NCBI GenBank assembly: GCA_024220505.1
Contig: JAKZZE010000005.1
Location: forward strand, 1,386,501-1,450,500
Direction of reading: 5' to 3'
Length of the DNA: 64,000 nucleotides
Source: Rhizopus arrhizus
Lineage: Eukaryota > Mucoromycota > Mucoromycetes > Mucorales > Rhizopodaceae
Shown here: positions 22,688 through 34,360 of the stretch, in pieces
How positions within the stretch are numbered: position 1 is the first letter of the stretch
Layout of the letters: the number at the start of each line of letters is the position of its first letter
Notes under the pieces: model-generated
The model's input: the letters and a program-made list of their open reading frames with translations, nothing else
Databases searched by the model: none
What the model was told of the DNA's origin: nothing
Program-made: the position numbers and the translations under genes

Positions 22688-25367
22688 ATGACTTGTCGTA
22701 AGAATAACAAGCAACAATAATCAAAATACTCAACTTTATTAGAATCAAATTGGTGGCATGAACAAGTGCTTTCACCTACAAACGAATGCTTTTATAAAGA
22801 CTTTGTCCTTATAAGTGAATTTTCAGAAATAGAAGGCCCACTGCCTCTTGTGATTATAAGTGGGGATGAATATATTGACTTGAAACAACATTCCTCAGAA
22901 CAGGAATTGAAACGACTTGGTTTGAATTCTTTTGATTTCAATGCTTTTGTTCTTCGTGTGGTTTCAGTTGATAGAACAGAGTAAAATATAGTAACAGAAA
23001 TACTTTTTAACTGACATTGTTCATGTCGATTTAGTCAGTCAATCGAACCTTGCCATTCACCCATAGCATTTTCAATACCAGATGATTCTCAAGTTTATTT
23101 TACAGACAATGAACATCAATTTTCTGCATTTGTAAGAACTGAGAAGAAATGGGGGATTATTTTAAATAAAAAACTAATTTTACAAGACACATCATTTAAC
23201 GTTATTCGATATTCACGCAAGAGGCTATGTTCATCCAGTCTCACTCTCCTACATCACCCGAGATTTCAACAAAATGTTGATCAAGTCCGATGACCTCAGG
23301 GAACGCTTCCATCAAGCCTCGAGTCACTTGAAACGAGGCAACTATGTCAACTTTATGCTCGACCTCAAATGTCACTTGCTCGATTTGGAATACACAAAGT
23401 CAACCACCAAGCATTTATCGATGGAAGCCATCGAACAGGCTGCCACAGTCACCAGATTTATTCTCGAAACACTCGAGTTTAGCTTACCACCGATCGAACC
23501 ACCCAGAGACTATCAGCCGACTTGCATAGATACCCTTTATCCTGTACCTAACTTTGAAAGAAAACTAAGGTCCTTGGCTCAGCTCTGTCAGCAATCGACT
23601 CGAGTGATCCCCTTGGTGTATTCCATGATTGAACCTCAAACCAATGTGCCAACGCGCCGATTGACCTTTTCAAATTCAATCATGAATGATATCTACCATG
23701 AAGTCATTCAGTGTCTCAAACAAATGACAGTGTACCTTGGTCAAAATAGCGTTGTGCTTGACCTTGAAGAGGAAGAAGAGTCCTTTGTAGAGCCCGTGTC
23801 TTTTGCGCTTACGATGGGACATACTTTTATGTTGAATATGGTAAACCCTCAACCAAGAGAGTAAGTATAGACCTTCTTTGTATCTTTGTTTTTTCTCTCT
23901 TGCCTAATTTTAATTTTTTTTTTAAAAATAGACAAGTATCAAAGGTATGTTTGATAGGCACACGTTATTTTTTTCATGTGGCAATAATATGGAGTCATTA
24001 GGAACTAAAAGAGATATCAGAAGACACACAGCCAACAGAGTTGTATCCTATTTTGTTTACTGCCTCAAAACTGTGGAAATCTGAAGAAATCGGTTTATTA
24101 GGTGTCCTTGGACGCTATCGATCTTTAATTGTAGATGTCATATTTTCTTTAATGACCGGTAGAGCTGTTTTAGTTCAAGGAAGTTTGAAAAACAAAGAGT
24201 AAAAAAGTGCATATGTTTGGCATATAAATCAAGTATTTATTTATTCTCACTAGTTTGATAAAGCAAGTCGTCAAGGCCTTATCTGTCTTTGTGCCTGGGC
24301 AGAGTATAACAAGACATCAGGTGATTGAATGGTTTGAAAAGGGAAAACTAAGAGATATACAGAATATAAAGTTGGTTGGCATTGATAAAGGACAGTTGGA
24401 TTCAAGTATACACATTGATAGTAGCTGTGTACTGGATGTTGATACTGGCTCACTTAATTCAAGTCCCGTTTATGTTGAAGGGCAGTGGATAAACCAATTC
24501 TTGGATAGAATGTCGCTTTTCTCTGTAATATTCATATCACATTTGATTTTTTGCAACTAACTTATTTGTATAGTCTGATGCTTCCTATTTGGCCTATTTA
24601 CATACTGTATTTATGACAATATCGCTTAAAGCATTCATCTATCACCATTTGTATGTCACAGATGATTTTAAATTGGAAAATAATACATCTTCTTTTCATA
24701 AAGGATATACATCAGATAACAACTCAGAGGCTAGCAGTACTGTCAGTAGCACAAGCACACTCAGCAGAAAGTGGAGTCAACGCTTACTAAACTATTTAAA
24801 AAAACATGAAGAGGAACAAGAATCAGAGGACGATTATTCAGACGAAAATCAAGCAACAATCACACCTAAACGAGTAGAGGAAAAGCAACAACAGCAACCT
24901 CGTTCGCTTGTGGGCTTATTTGATAATCCTTTGCAAGATAATAGTAGTAATAGTAGAGCAGAAGAAGAAGATGATAATAGGATAAGGAAAAGCAATAGTA
25001 TCTCCACCTTGTATAGTATCAACAGTAGAAAAAGTAGTATAAGTAGCGTGTTATCAAGTCAAAGCAGTGACAGCCTTGAGGATGCTCTCAACCGTGCATT
25101 GACTATAAATAATCGTGATTTTGAAACATTGGATGAGTCGGATGATAATAGCATTTCTGGGTATAAGCAACACAGACGACAAAATCGAGAAGTGGGACCT
25201 GATGGGGTTCCACTAATTGAAAGAAGAGGGAGAAGATATCTTCAAGAAAAGCTGAAAGTCTATGGGGATGACCAAACAATTGTAGTGGTAATACTATTAA
25301 AAGAAATGTACGTAATTATTCAAATTTCTAATATGAATTATAGTATTTGGCAACTAGCTTGCAGTAA
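22688..25367 (+). CDS. SMCR8-like DENN/longin protein
   Basis: Homologue of SMCR8, the folliculin-related DENN protein that pairs with C9orf72 and acts on Rab/Arf GTPases in autophagy and lysosome signalling. The N-terminal longin half contains DFVLISEFSEIEGPLPLVII, FDFNAFVLRVVSVDRT and LTLFDIHARGYVHPVSLSYI, followed by helical FNKMLIKSDDLRERFHQASS and LDLKCHLLDLEYTKS. A DENN-like half follows, with ELYPILFTASKLW and LLGVLGRYRSLIVDVIFSLM, then a Ser-rich disordered stretch. A tiny first exon (22688-22697, coding MTC) is inferred because no in-frame ATG exists in exon 2 and phases then agree. Later introns lie near 22983, 23114, 23863, 23946, 24199 and 24523. The end is uncertain: a last intron near 25311-25343 gives a stop at 25367, whereas reading through ends at 25473. 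Confidence 0.82.
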
Positions 25368-25873
25368 TATAATTGAAAAAAAAAAAAAAAACTCTCTAGC
25401 ATACCTTCAATATTATGATTATCTATTTTTATACCATACATCACAATCTACATATTATTTAACATTGTCATGATTATATTCGTCCTTTTTTTTTATATAA
25501 AAAAACTTTTAAATTTGATGGTTGCTTGGTAGTTGTATCCTACATACACTTAAAGAGGAACGAAACGATGAGAAATGCTTTTACTTTGATCGGAGATTTT
25601 TTTAAAACATAAAATTCAGGAACCCAACATCCTTTCCATGTCAAAATAAAAAAATTAAAAAAAGGGTTGTACTTTCATAAGAACATTCTCTAACACATTA
25701 TATGGTCGTCGCTGTATTTTCATTGCAATTTAACTGCTATAGATAGTTTTAAAGTACGTTTGAGAAGAACACTTTCGGATAATTAGTTCAAAGGAATTCT
25801 AATTATCCCTAGCCTCTTCTCTTTTTTTTTCTCTCTCTCCATTCTCTTTCCTTTTTCTTTTTTATAAGCAAAC
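25368..25873. other. Intergenic region
   Basis: 3' flank of the SMCR8-like gene and promoter of the CRIB gene. A pyrimidine-rich CT tract at about 25818-25862 directly precedes the start codon, a common core-promoter feature here. Nothing else was recognised. Confidence 0.5.
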
Positions 25874-26704
25874 ATGGGTGTTCAATTATCTAAAGTAGGG
25901 GATAAAAAGCTCATAAAAGGATATAAACTATCACAACAAACAGCCAAAAAGATTGATATATCAATGATTGGGAATCCTACTAATTTTCGAGTAAGTCACT
26001 TTTTGCTTTCTTTACTCACTTTATTAAATACATTTTAGCATACATACCATGTAGGTAAATTATCATTATTGTCTTTCCTACATTTCCTATAACTTTCCTT
26101 AATCACAATTTTTTCTTTTCAGGCGCTGATTATGTTAACACAGAGCAGATAACAGGAAACAATGTAAGAAACAAATTACTTTACGCGCACTTGTTTAATT
26201 TAGACATATACATATGAACATCAGATACCTTTGACAAGTGAAGAATCAGATTTCAATATAAGTAAATCTTTTCAACAGCTTCAAATGCATACTCCCAAGA
26301 CAGGACACTCTCAATCAGATGGGTCAGATTCCACAAAAATCGTTTGCTCTGAAGCACCTATCTCCTCCAATCTCTCACTAGCACCTACCCTGAAGAGCAA
26401 TACTACTGAACATAAAAAAAAATTGGTTCATTTGGCTCGCACCGATAGTTTAGTTGCTGTGGAAGAGAAAGCACTTTTTTTACCACATCTTTATTCAGAA
26501 GTGGATCTCGTTTTTAGAGATAGAGTAGATGCACAGCTTACTGAACTCATTAGGAAAAGACCAAGATATGCAAGAAATAAGTTTTTGGTAAAAAAAAAAA
26601 AGATTATGCTTTTTTATAAATACGCTAACTGTATGGGAAAAGAATGGTAACTTAAGCTCAAACAAGCCTCGCCTAATGATTTAAGAAGGGATATGTATGT
26701 GTAA
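25874..26704 (+). CDS. CRIB-domain protein, probable Cdc42/Rac effector
   Basis: Short protein (about 205 aa) beginning MGVQLSKVGDKK; Gly2 followed by a small polar stretch fits an N-myristoylation signal. The CRIB motif ISMIGNPTNFRHTYHVG matches the consensus ISxPxxFxHxxHVG that binds GTP-loaded Cdc42/Rac. It is split by two introns: the first after NFR, the second within the codon after HHV/YHV. A Ser/Thr-rich linker and a basic C-terminal segment (LTELIRKRPRYARNKFL) follow. A last intron with poly-A after the donor leads to LKQASPNDLRRD and a stop at 26704. There is no kinase domain, so it is a Gic/SPEC-type scaffold rather than a PAK kinase. A membrane-anchored polarity role is inferred. 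Confidence 0.8.
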
Positions 26705-27242
26705 GGTTGCTATAATAAAAAGTGGATTATCTTTTTCTTTCTTGCATTACTTTGCTAACAAGTATCTATTTCTGTTGACCTGGCTATATTTACCTTATGA
26801 AACAGGTGCCTTATTCGATCGTTAGTGCACATCTAATGGCTCATGTTTTTTACTTTGCGACTACCATTTACGTTTCGTGTTGAAATTTATTCTGGGAACT
26901 TCCCATGAAACAATAGTCTGTTGTACATAGATCAATATACTTTAGTATCTTTATAATCCTCGCTTAGTTGATAGAATGGTTAATAGAATGCTTTGTAGCA
27001 CTAATCCATCTTTTGCATTTTGAATGGCATTTTATCTGTTGATGAAAAATTAACTTGGATATTTCTTTTTTTACCGCAGTCTAACTGTTGCGAACAACGA
27101 AAACTCTATCTTTGGCTCTGCTTATCAACGTCGATCAATGTTGCTATGTTACATTGTCAAGAACAACAAACCTATTGTGTTTTTTTGTTTTTTTAATCTC
27201 AAATGGATAAGCTTAATACACATTGAGTTTAGAGTAATAGGC
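26705..27242. other. Intergenic region
   Basis: AT-rich, no gene recognised on either strand. Confidence 0.45.
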
Positions 27243-27884
27243 CTAGTTTTCGATACAATCTTTTAATGATACTTGGATCGTATTAAGTTTAATCCAACAA
27301 TAAGATTTCGATAGAACACTAGCTGTTTTTGGTAGACCACTATAAACACAATTTCTTCTTCTATCATCTTTTATGCTGACATTTAGTGTTAGTTTTTGAA
27401 CACCTGATGTTACTAATGGATCAGACTCAAAAAGAGTAATGGGCAATTCAAACGTTATCAATCCGAAGCCTATATAAATTAAAGGAAAATTAGACGACAT
27501 GAGAGACATAATAAAAGTTCTCAAAAGCCAACGACGATCTTTTTTTTTCTCGCTATAACTTTTTTTTTTTCCATGTTGATCTGGTTGTTTTATTTATTTT
27601 TAGCATACTCTTCATATGAGAGCAAAGCTCATTCTAACATAAGGATTTACGCACTTTTTAACATCATAGCTTGTATTTATGTCCACAATATTTGAAACAA
27701 AAACAAACTTGAGCCACGGCATTCTCTGTGTGGGATCATAAAAATTTGGGGGATTATTTTGTACCCGCGGGTGAACATATGTGCTAAGCACTGTTGTACA
27801 CAAATCACTACCTTGACTAGGATCTGCGCGTAGCCTCATCTTTGCATTTCTTACGCCCCAATCAACAAACACAGAGATAATCAA
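27243..27884 (-). pseudogene. Unrecognised minus-strand coding relic
   Basis: Two adjoining open stretches on the minus strand (27884-27612 and 27524-27243) have protein-like composition, for example VKKCVNPYVRMSFALI and LITFELPITLFESDPLV. Neither has a clear ATG in a good context, and I could not join them with a convincing intron. The sequence between them is poly-A/T-rich. No family was recognised. It could be a decayed gene or the exons of a poorly resolved one. Confidence 0.3.
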
Positions 27885-28236
27885 CCATCAGTTTTACAAC
27901 GGCTTTTTTTATTGCAAGAGGAGAAAATTGTTTAATTTCACTGGTAATGGAAGAAGGGTATTTTACTTTGTGGAAAAACGGCACCGGAATAAGCACAGGT
28001 AATAGTTACGAAATGCACTTTTATAAAAATTTAATATAATTCAGTGCCTAAATCATTGATGCGCTATCCGTCATTTTTTTTTTGTCGTAAACGTCATTCT
28101 TTCTTCTTTCATGGTCATTCGTGTTACGTTGTGGAGAAGCTAAAAAATAATGGACGCATAAAATTTTTGGGATTGGTATATAAGCTGAGAACGATTGTCA
28201 TTAACCGAGGCTTCACTTTTCTTTCTTTTTTCAATC
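27885..28236. other. Promoter-side region of the next gene
   Basis: Contains a TATAAG-like element near 28179 and a CT-rich stretch immediately before the start codon at 28237. No gene. Confidence 0.4.
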
Positions 28237-28881
28237 ATGTCTGAACGTTCTCAGGAGAAGAAAACTTCGTTGAATAGGACCAGAAAGCCTTCTCTCTTGA
28301 CGTGTTTATTTAAAAATAAAAAGAAGGAAGAACAGCAAACATTTGTACTGTCACCTCTAGGATCTGGCATCACAGAACCTCTCAATGGCTCTATCCCTCG
28401 TGAATTGCCTAGGTCCATCAAACAGAGAAGAAGAAAGACAATCTCTATCACATGTTCTCCTCCTATGCATTCCCAAAAGAGATCGACTTATTATGAATCA
28501 TCAAGACACTGGTATACTTCCGCTTGGCTATCAAGTCATGACAATAACACAAACTATTCCCCACCTTTGACGCCACCTCCTCTGTCACCCTCTCCAGAAT
28601 CAGCAGAGACATTCAGAAAAAACATTTATAGACGCAGTGCTTACCAGCCTCCTTCTTCTTCTATCTCAAGTTCCAACGATGAGGACGACGATGATGATGA
28701 ACCACTTTCACAACTTTTCGCAATCTTAAATCCAAGTGTAAGTTTATTGATCGATGAAGGGGAGGAAGGGGATGATGAGTTGATACCTATTGCGTGTTTA
28801 AATGATATCCCACTTTTATCTGCTGCGGAAAAATACAAGGCCAAGGTGAAAGCAAAGCTTCAGTTGGATGCGGATAGCTAA
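28237..28881 (+). CDS. Unrecognised Ser/Pro-rich protein
   Basis: Intronless reading frame of 214 codons. The N-terminus is basic (KKTSLNRTRKPSLLTCLF). The centre is rich in Ser/Pro with proline-directed phosphosite-like motifs (SPPLTPPPLSPSPE), followed by an Asp/Glu run and a hydrophobic segment (SQLFAILNPSVSLLIDE). The C-terminus is a predicted helix (AAEKYKAKVKAKLQL). Composition is typical of an intrinsically disordered regulatory protein. The start is the Met after the CT tract; an upstream in-frame alternative at 28195 would add a hydrophobic leader encoded by the promoter-like pyrimidine tract and is less likely. Confidence 0.65.
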   Translation: MSERSQEKKTSLNRTRKPSLLTCLFKNKKKEEQQTFVLSPLGSGITEPLNGSIPRELPRSIKQRRRKTISITCSPPMHSQKRSTYYESSRHWYTSAWLSSHDNNTNYSPPLTPPPLSPSPESAETFRKNIYRRSAYQPPSSSISSSNDEDDDDDEPLSQLFAILNPSVSLLIDEGEEGDDELIPIACLNDIPLLSAAEKYKAKVKAKLQLDADS

Positions 28882-29542
28882 ATGTGTGTATTCCGACATG
28901 TTTATGTCTACGTGTATAGTGTGTAATTAATATTTGTATATTTTCTTTATCTTTTCATTTTATGTAATACCCATTCTATCATATAATATCATTAAAAGTA
29001 TTTTCTCGTATATATGCGTACAACCAATATACTATTATAATTTATAATGGCTTATACTTTTATTGTTCATAACAAACATATTTTATATCCTAAAGATGTG
29101 TATTCGGAGCAAATATACTGAGCTCAAATATTAGCGCGCAATATGATGTATGAAAGTCACGAAAAAGCTCAGTATTGTAATCTGCACTTAGCCTCCTGTT
29201 AATGTCAAGTATCAAACCTAGCGAAAGAAGATTGCTGGTAGCACACAAAGATCGTCTCAAACTGTTTGAGAATGGTATATCTATATTGATCTTCATCCCT
29301 AATAAAGAACGCTGTTTTGATAGGCACACTTTTGTTTTGTGAATCTGGCATTGAAAAATAAGATATTTTTCTTTATAATTCAGGTACACAAAAATTGAGA
29401 GTTTTAAACCGTGTTACCTCAAATGTTACACTAATCACAGTTTTTTTTTTTGGCTTTGCTTCTTTGCCTTTTTATTATTATTGCTTTTTGTCTTTGTATC
29501 TTTTTTTTCCCTCTTTTTTTTCTAAATTTGAAAACAAGCATA
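28882..29542. other. Intergenic region with weak minus-strand ORF
   Basis: 3' flank of the previous gene and promoter of the next. A 99-codon minus-strand frame at 29389-29090 (LLGMKINIDIPFSNSLRRSL) has no clear ATG context or family and is not called as a gene. Confidence 0.4.
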
Positions 29543-30700
29543 ATGACAACCAATAAAAGTAAGTCGACAAATGACCTATCCTCTAATAGCACAAAAAAGC
29601 AAACTGACTTTACAGCAAAGGAAAAATTCCAAAGCATAATAATACCCAGAAAAGTACATAGTCCAAAGGCCTCTTTAGAGAAAGACTTATCAAAAAGAGT
29701 TTTTGTCAAGAGCTTTGAAAATTTGGACATGAAATTAAAGGACCTAGAAAAGAAGGTGGAAATAAAAGAGCATAATATAAAAGAAATCGAAAAACAAATC
29801 CAGAAAAAGAGAGAGATATTATCTGCATCTAAACAGCAAGCTCAAATTATGAATGCTAACATAAAAGCAGCACAAGGACATCTGTATCAACTCACAAAGA
29901 CCATCAAAGTAACAGACGATGATTATTCAACCATTCAAGCCAAATTAGCGCAATTGATAGGTAAAATATCCAGTCTGCCTCTTCAAATCAAGTCACAATT
30001 GCAAGCTGATCGTGAATCTATCTACAATTACTTTCTTCAACGATGGCCAAACGATCATGAATCACTGCAACAGCTATTCCATTCTGAAGACGATAATAAA
30101 GTAGATTATGCGCTTGTATCACTTTTGATAGAAAAGCTTGTCACCGAAACCGTTGTTCACCGCATCTTTTATGCCAAGATTCATTTAAATCACCGAATTA
30201 ACCAAGCATTTGCAAATGTGGAGCAGCTTTTGATGCATTCCAATTACGGCCATTGGGCAGCCGATCTAAGATTAAAATGCGCAAGGGCCACACAAGATAT
30301 CATTCAAAATGGAAAACCAAACATGATTGTAGATGAGATTAGTCAAGCCAGGACAAAACTTGTAGACGATATTATCAAGGAACTTTTGAATATTTACAAA
30401 GACGATAAGAAGGAGATCAGATGTCGTATAGAGAGCGTGGTAGAGATGGCTTCTGATTTAAATTTACCTATGCACGGACAAGAGGATGTGATGGTAATAC
30501 ACTTTTTAAGTAGGGATGATAAAGTGATACCCCATCAAGTCAAGGCGCAGTATAGGCCTGTCGGGAAAAATAGTAATAGAATCATCTTGGGTATCTCTCC
30601 TGTATTCCTAGCAAAGAGTGTGCAAGATGATGAAGAAGAAAATCCAGAAAGTTATGTTGATGATTATACGATTGTTTATTGTGGTAAAGCGATATGGTAA
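29543..30700 (+). CDS. Unrecognised coiled-coil protein
   Basis: Single-exon frame of about 385 aa. A Ser/Thr/Lys-rich N-terminus (MTTNKSKSTNDLSS) precedes a clear coiled coil (FENLDMKLKDLEKKVEIKEH to about SASKQQAQIMN). A helical domain then contains YNYFLQRWPNDHESLQQLFH and HRIFYAKIHLNHRINQAFAN. The last third looks like a globular strand-rich domain ending VDDYTIVYCGKAIW. No named family is recognised. An upstream in-frame Met at 29450 would add a very hydrophobic Phe/Leu-rich leader that coincides with the pyrimidine-rich promoter tract, so 29543 is preferred. Confidence 0.68.
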   Translation: MTTNKSKSTNDLSSNSTKKQTDFTAKEKFQSIIIPRKVHSPKASLEKDLSKRVFVKSFENLDMKLKDLEKKVEIKEHNIKEIEKQIQKKREILSASKQQAQIMNANIKAAQGHLYQLTKTIKVTDDDYSTIQAKLAQLIGKISSLPLQIKSQLQADRESIYNYFLQRWPNDHESLQQLFHSEDDNKVDYALVSLLIEKLVTETVVHRIFYAKIHLNHRINQAFANVEQLLMHSNYGHWAADLRLKCARATQDIIQNGKPNMIVDEISQARTKLVDDIIKELLNIYKDDKKEIRCRIESVVEMASDLNLPMHGQEDVMVIHFLSRDDKVIPHQVKAQYRPVGKNSNRIILGISPVFLAKSVQDDEEENPESYVDDYTIVYCGKAIW

Positions 30701-30738
30701 TAACGCCGTTTCTTTAAAAATATATCCTTTTTTGTTTT

Positions 30739-30784
<46 letters not shown>

Positions 30785-32305
30785 TTGGAAACATAGTTTT
30801 TAATCACAAATATGTCTACATAAAAAAAGAACCTACAAATAGTAGCTTTTTTCTCTATAAAGTTAAAGTCTCGTACATGTGATAAAGAATAAGAGCTTAT
30901 AAATAATGTTAAGCTTTACAACCACAGCCCGAGTAATGACTTGTTTCAAAGTTTCTTTTATGAATCAAATTAAAGTTATTTTCTTTTACACCTATTAATC
31001 AACAAGTGATTTGCTACATAAACCAAATTATGAATTGTATCCTTGCTTAATTTATTTGTGCTAGTTTTTGCAAGCGACTTTGAGTATAAAAGAATATTTT
31101 ACCCATTTTATTTGAACTGTATCACTTTCATCATAATGTAAATACTCATACTAGACCTCCATATGGGCAGATTCTTGTGAATTAGTTCACAAAATGTAAG
31201 ATGGGATCTATTATGTGATTTTCAACTTAATTTATGTATTTCTACAATTTATCAACTTGCTCATGTTATATGCTTACCTTGTGTAGTGCCTTTACATCAT
31301 TTATTTTAATAAATCCTTATTCGTTTCAAATCTCCTGATGTAAATATGTCATTCGAGTATAACATACCCTCTCGATCCTGCCAATTTCTATTTGCTTGCT
31401 TCTACAGTATACCTATTGAGGAATTTTTTTGTCACTCCATTCAGCTTATCTCTCTATGGTCTGTAGTCAGCATTTCTTTTTTCAAACAAAAAAAAGTCGA
31501 GCGTTTGGGATCACTCGTTGATTTTGCCGAAATGGCCACCTGCTGTTTTCTTCTTTACAAGTCATGGTTAACATCTGTACAAGCATCAACACCTTTATTC
31601 GTTTATGTTTTTTCATCCAACAAGGTATAACTCTCTCTCACTTTTAATAACTGAAAGAACTGCTCAAGGGGGCTTAGTTCCGAAGAGTACGAAGAAAAAC
31701 AGATGAATTGGTTGTGATCTTTGTGTGATTACCGTTGCCTCATGTTTAGTAGGGAATTTGATTTACCATATGTATTGTGTCTTGTAAGAACGTTTTTTAA
31801 CTATCTATCTTTCTGCCTTTTGATTGTCGCCTTGTTTCATCATCGTACAGCGATACCGTACTTTTCTCAACAACACCAATTCACCAATAAAAACAGAGTT
31901 TTCTGAAAGTTCATATTCATAGGAGGTTATATGCTTGGTGACTCATTAATGTCGCTTGTTGATTGTTTCTTCTGTTTGTCATAGGTCTACAACTTCTCCA
32001 ATTAGATTTTCCGCTACTTTATTGACAAATATTAAAAGTTTTCATCTGTTATTTGATTAGAGATAATTTATGGTGACAGCCTGTTGCTATAACTGTCCTT
32101 TTTTTATTTTTATTTTTTTTATTTTTATTTTTATTTTTATTTTTTTACTGAAACAATATAAAATAAAAGAGTTTTATTCATTAACAATGCAAACATATAC
32201 TAAATGAGTGAGTGAAAGGGTGGAAGGATATGAAATAAGCAAATAAACAAAATAGATAACAATAAAAAAAGGAATAAGGTTGATGTCATAAATTACAATA
32301 AAAAA
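30701..32305. other. Intergenic region with long T tract
   Basis: Starts with a T tract of about 40 nt (30739-30780) directly after a stop codon. Further on is a T4-5A-type repeat (about 32098-32147). Short open stretches at 31346-31630 and 31721-31906 have no recognisable protein and are not called. Confidence 0.45.
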
Positions 32306-33579
32306 TTAAAGTGGCCAACGATCTTCATAATAGTCCATAGATAACCAATCATGCTTTGGACTAAACAAACCAGAACTATTGTTGTATAAACTATAAGGCG
32401 GTGATAATGGTCTAAAAGTGCCAAAGAAATCATTATTTGCCATTTGTTTACTATTCATGGTATCTGACTGATGATTGCTACTTCTTCCCCAAGATAGCCT
32501 TATACGTGATGTGCCTATCAAGAAACCATTCATCTTTTCGATAGCTGTCTCTGCAGAGATACGTGTTGTGTACTGTACAAATCCACATCCTTTGCCTGGA
32601 GGTAGCTTTACGTTCATAATATCACCAAATGAACCAAAATATTGCTTTAATTCATCTTCAGTTACCGGTGAAGATAATCCACCGATAAAGACAGTTGTAT
32701 TGTTGGGATCTGTAGGTTGCTGTACAAGAGCAGGTGCTTGTAATGCCAATTGAATATATCTTTCTTGATTATTTGTCTTTGGTGTTGCAAAAGATACTCT
32801 CATCGGACGATTCTTACATAGGATGCCATTCATTTCAATGACTGCTTGTTGCTGCTCTTGCTGATCAGAGAATCGAACGAATCCATAACCTCTTGAGAGA
32901 CCAGTGGATGAGTTTGTCATGATCTTTACTGAGTGACAAGAAGAATATTTTGTACGAAATAATGCCTAATTTAATTTATCAGTGATCAAACAAGTAACAT
33001 TTTGATGAGCATACCAAGAGATAATGCTCATCCACGTCATTATTCAAGTCGCCAACAAATATACTAAACTCAGGTATACGATTTTCTCTACAACAAAAAA
33101 ATATAAGGGATTAGTGATAAAAGAAAAGAGTTCCAACATACTTTTTATCACATATGCCACCACCAGATGCCCAATTCAGTCTAAACATATTGGATTCAGT
33201 AAATGGGATCTTTATTCCATGTACAGCAAATAGAGCCCTTTGAGCTGCTTGATTTGAAGAAAATTCAATGAATGCATAACCGCAACTCGTACTATAAAAA
33301 GACTTAGTTCCTTCTTCAGTCGTCCGCAGTATCTTACCCAGTCTTTTATTTCTTATCACTTTCACCACAACTTCTTCACCAACATATTGCCAAACATGTC
33401 TAAGAAAGACTTCATCCATCCAATGTTCCAAGTCACCCATCCTAAATAAAGCTTGTTATTTCTTTTTTTTAATTTTCACTTGTATTTGTTTTGTTTTATT
33501 AATTATTTGCTTACCAAAGCGTATTTTTTTCATTCATTTCATTTGAATATATTGGACTTGTTGGATAAAATAAGGACAT
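32306..33579 (-). CDS. Three-RRM RNA-binding protein, Nam8/Csx1/TIA-like
   Basis: RNA-binding protein with three RNA recognition motifs in the Nam8/Ngr1/Csx1 arrangement. Read from MSLFYPTSPIYS at 33579. RRM1 begins TLWMGDLEHWMDE, with RNP1-like CGYAFIEFSS. RRM2 begins EFSIFVGDLNNDVDEHYL, with RNP1 GYGFVRFSD. RRM3 begins TTVFIGGLSSPVTEDELKQY, with RNP1 GCGFVQYTT, followed by GTSRIRLSWGRS. The C-terminus is a short Ser/Asn/Tyr tail. Introns near 33505-33440, 33145-33090 and 33014-32940 are short GT-AG. In yeast the relatives act in U1 snRNP-linked splicing or mRNA stability; which role applies here cannot be told from sequence. Confidence 0.88.
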
Positions 33580-34360
33580 TTTTCAAACTTTATTTAGTTT
33601 GAATCAAAAAAGTAAAGAAAAGAAAAGAAAGAGAGAGAGAGAGTATGTTTGTTCTCACTGTTTTATTGAATCTCAGGTGACTGAACCATCACAGGATCGC
33701 ACACTTTTTGTTCAGCACTTTGCTAACATGTCATGTTCCTGCGTGTGTAACTGAGACACAAATTTTATTTTCTCTGCTTTGTATGTGTGTGTATGTAGAG
33801 TGTGCTGTGATAGAGATGAATTGTAATAAGTATGAATATGATTCTTACTTGATTTAATACAAAATAAATTCAAAACAAAAAAACAATCAAGATGGCTTTT
33901 ATTTACTGTGGGATCAGGGGTAGGTCACACAGACACACATACCTACTTTACTGATTCGAAATTGGTTATCATTGCACCTCCTCCTTCAGTACCCGTGGAC
34001 GGCTCTGGATCAGGGGTGTATGTGTGTATGTGTTTACATATGATAAAATGCAATAGAAGCATGTATAGAATGATTACAAGCTGACTGTTTATATGAATGT
34101 AGTTATGATTGATTTCTTTTTTTCTTATGAGTCAAAAAAATAAAGTTATTAATTTATAAACAAAATAGAATGTAAGTAGATATTGATTGCGTCTTGTTTG
34201 TTTTATGAAGAACTATTAAGGACTTTATCAGATCGTTTGCATAATAGAATTAGCTTCGTCACAAGCCACAGTGACTGTATTGTATTCCAAATTTCCATGC
34301 ACAGAAAAAATGGCCCACATATTCTCTCTTTTTTTTTTGTATAGTAATTAACGCTTTAAT
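33580..34360. other. Divergent intergenic region (RRM gene / UTP13)
   Basis: Contains a GA microsatellite (about 33626-33643) and a TG-rich stretch (33782-33797). Holds both promoters. No RNA gene was recognised. Confidence 0.45.

Noticed and set aside
31346..31906. Plus-strand genes in the 31.3-31.9 kb gap
   Set aside because: Short Phe/Leu/Ser-rich frames without recognisable domains or supported introns; typical of AT-rich intergenic DNA.
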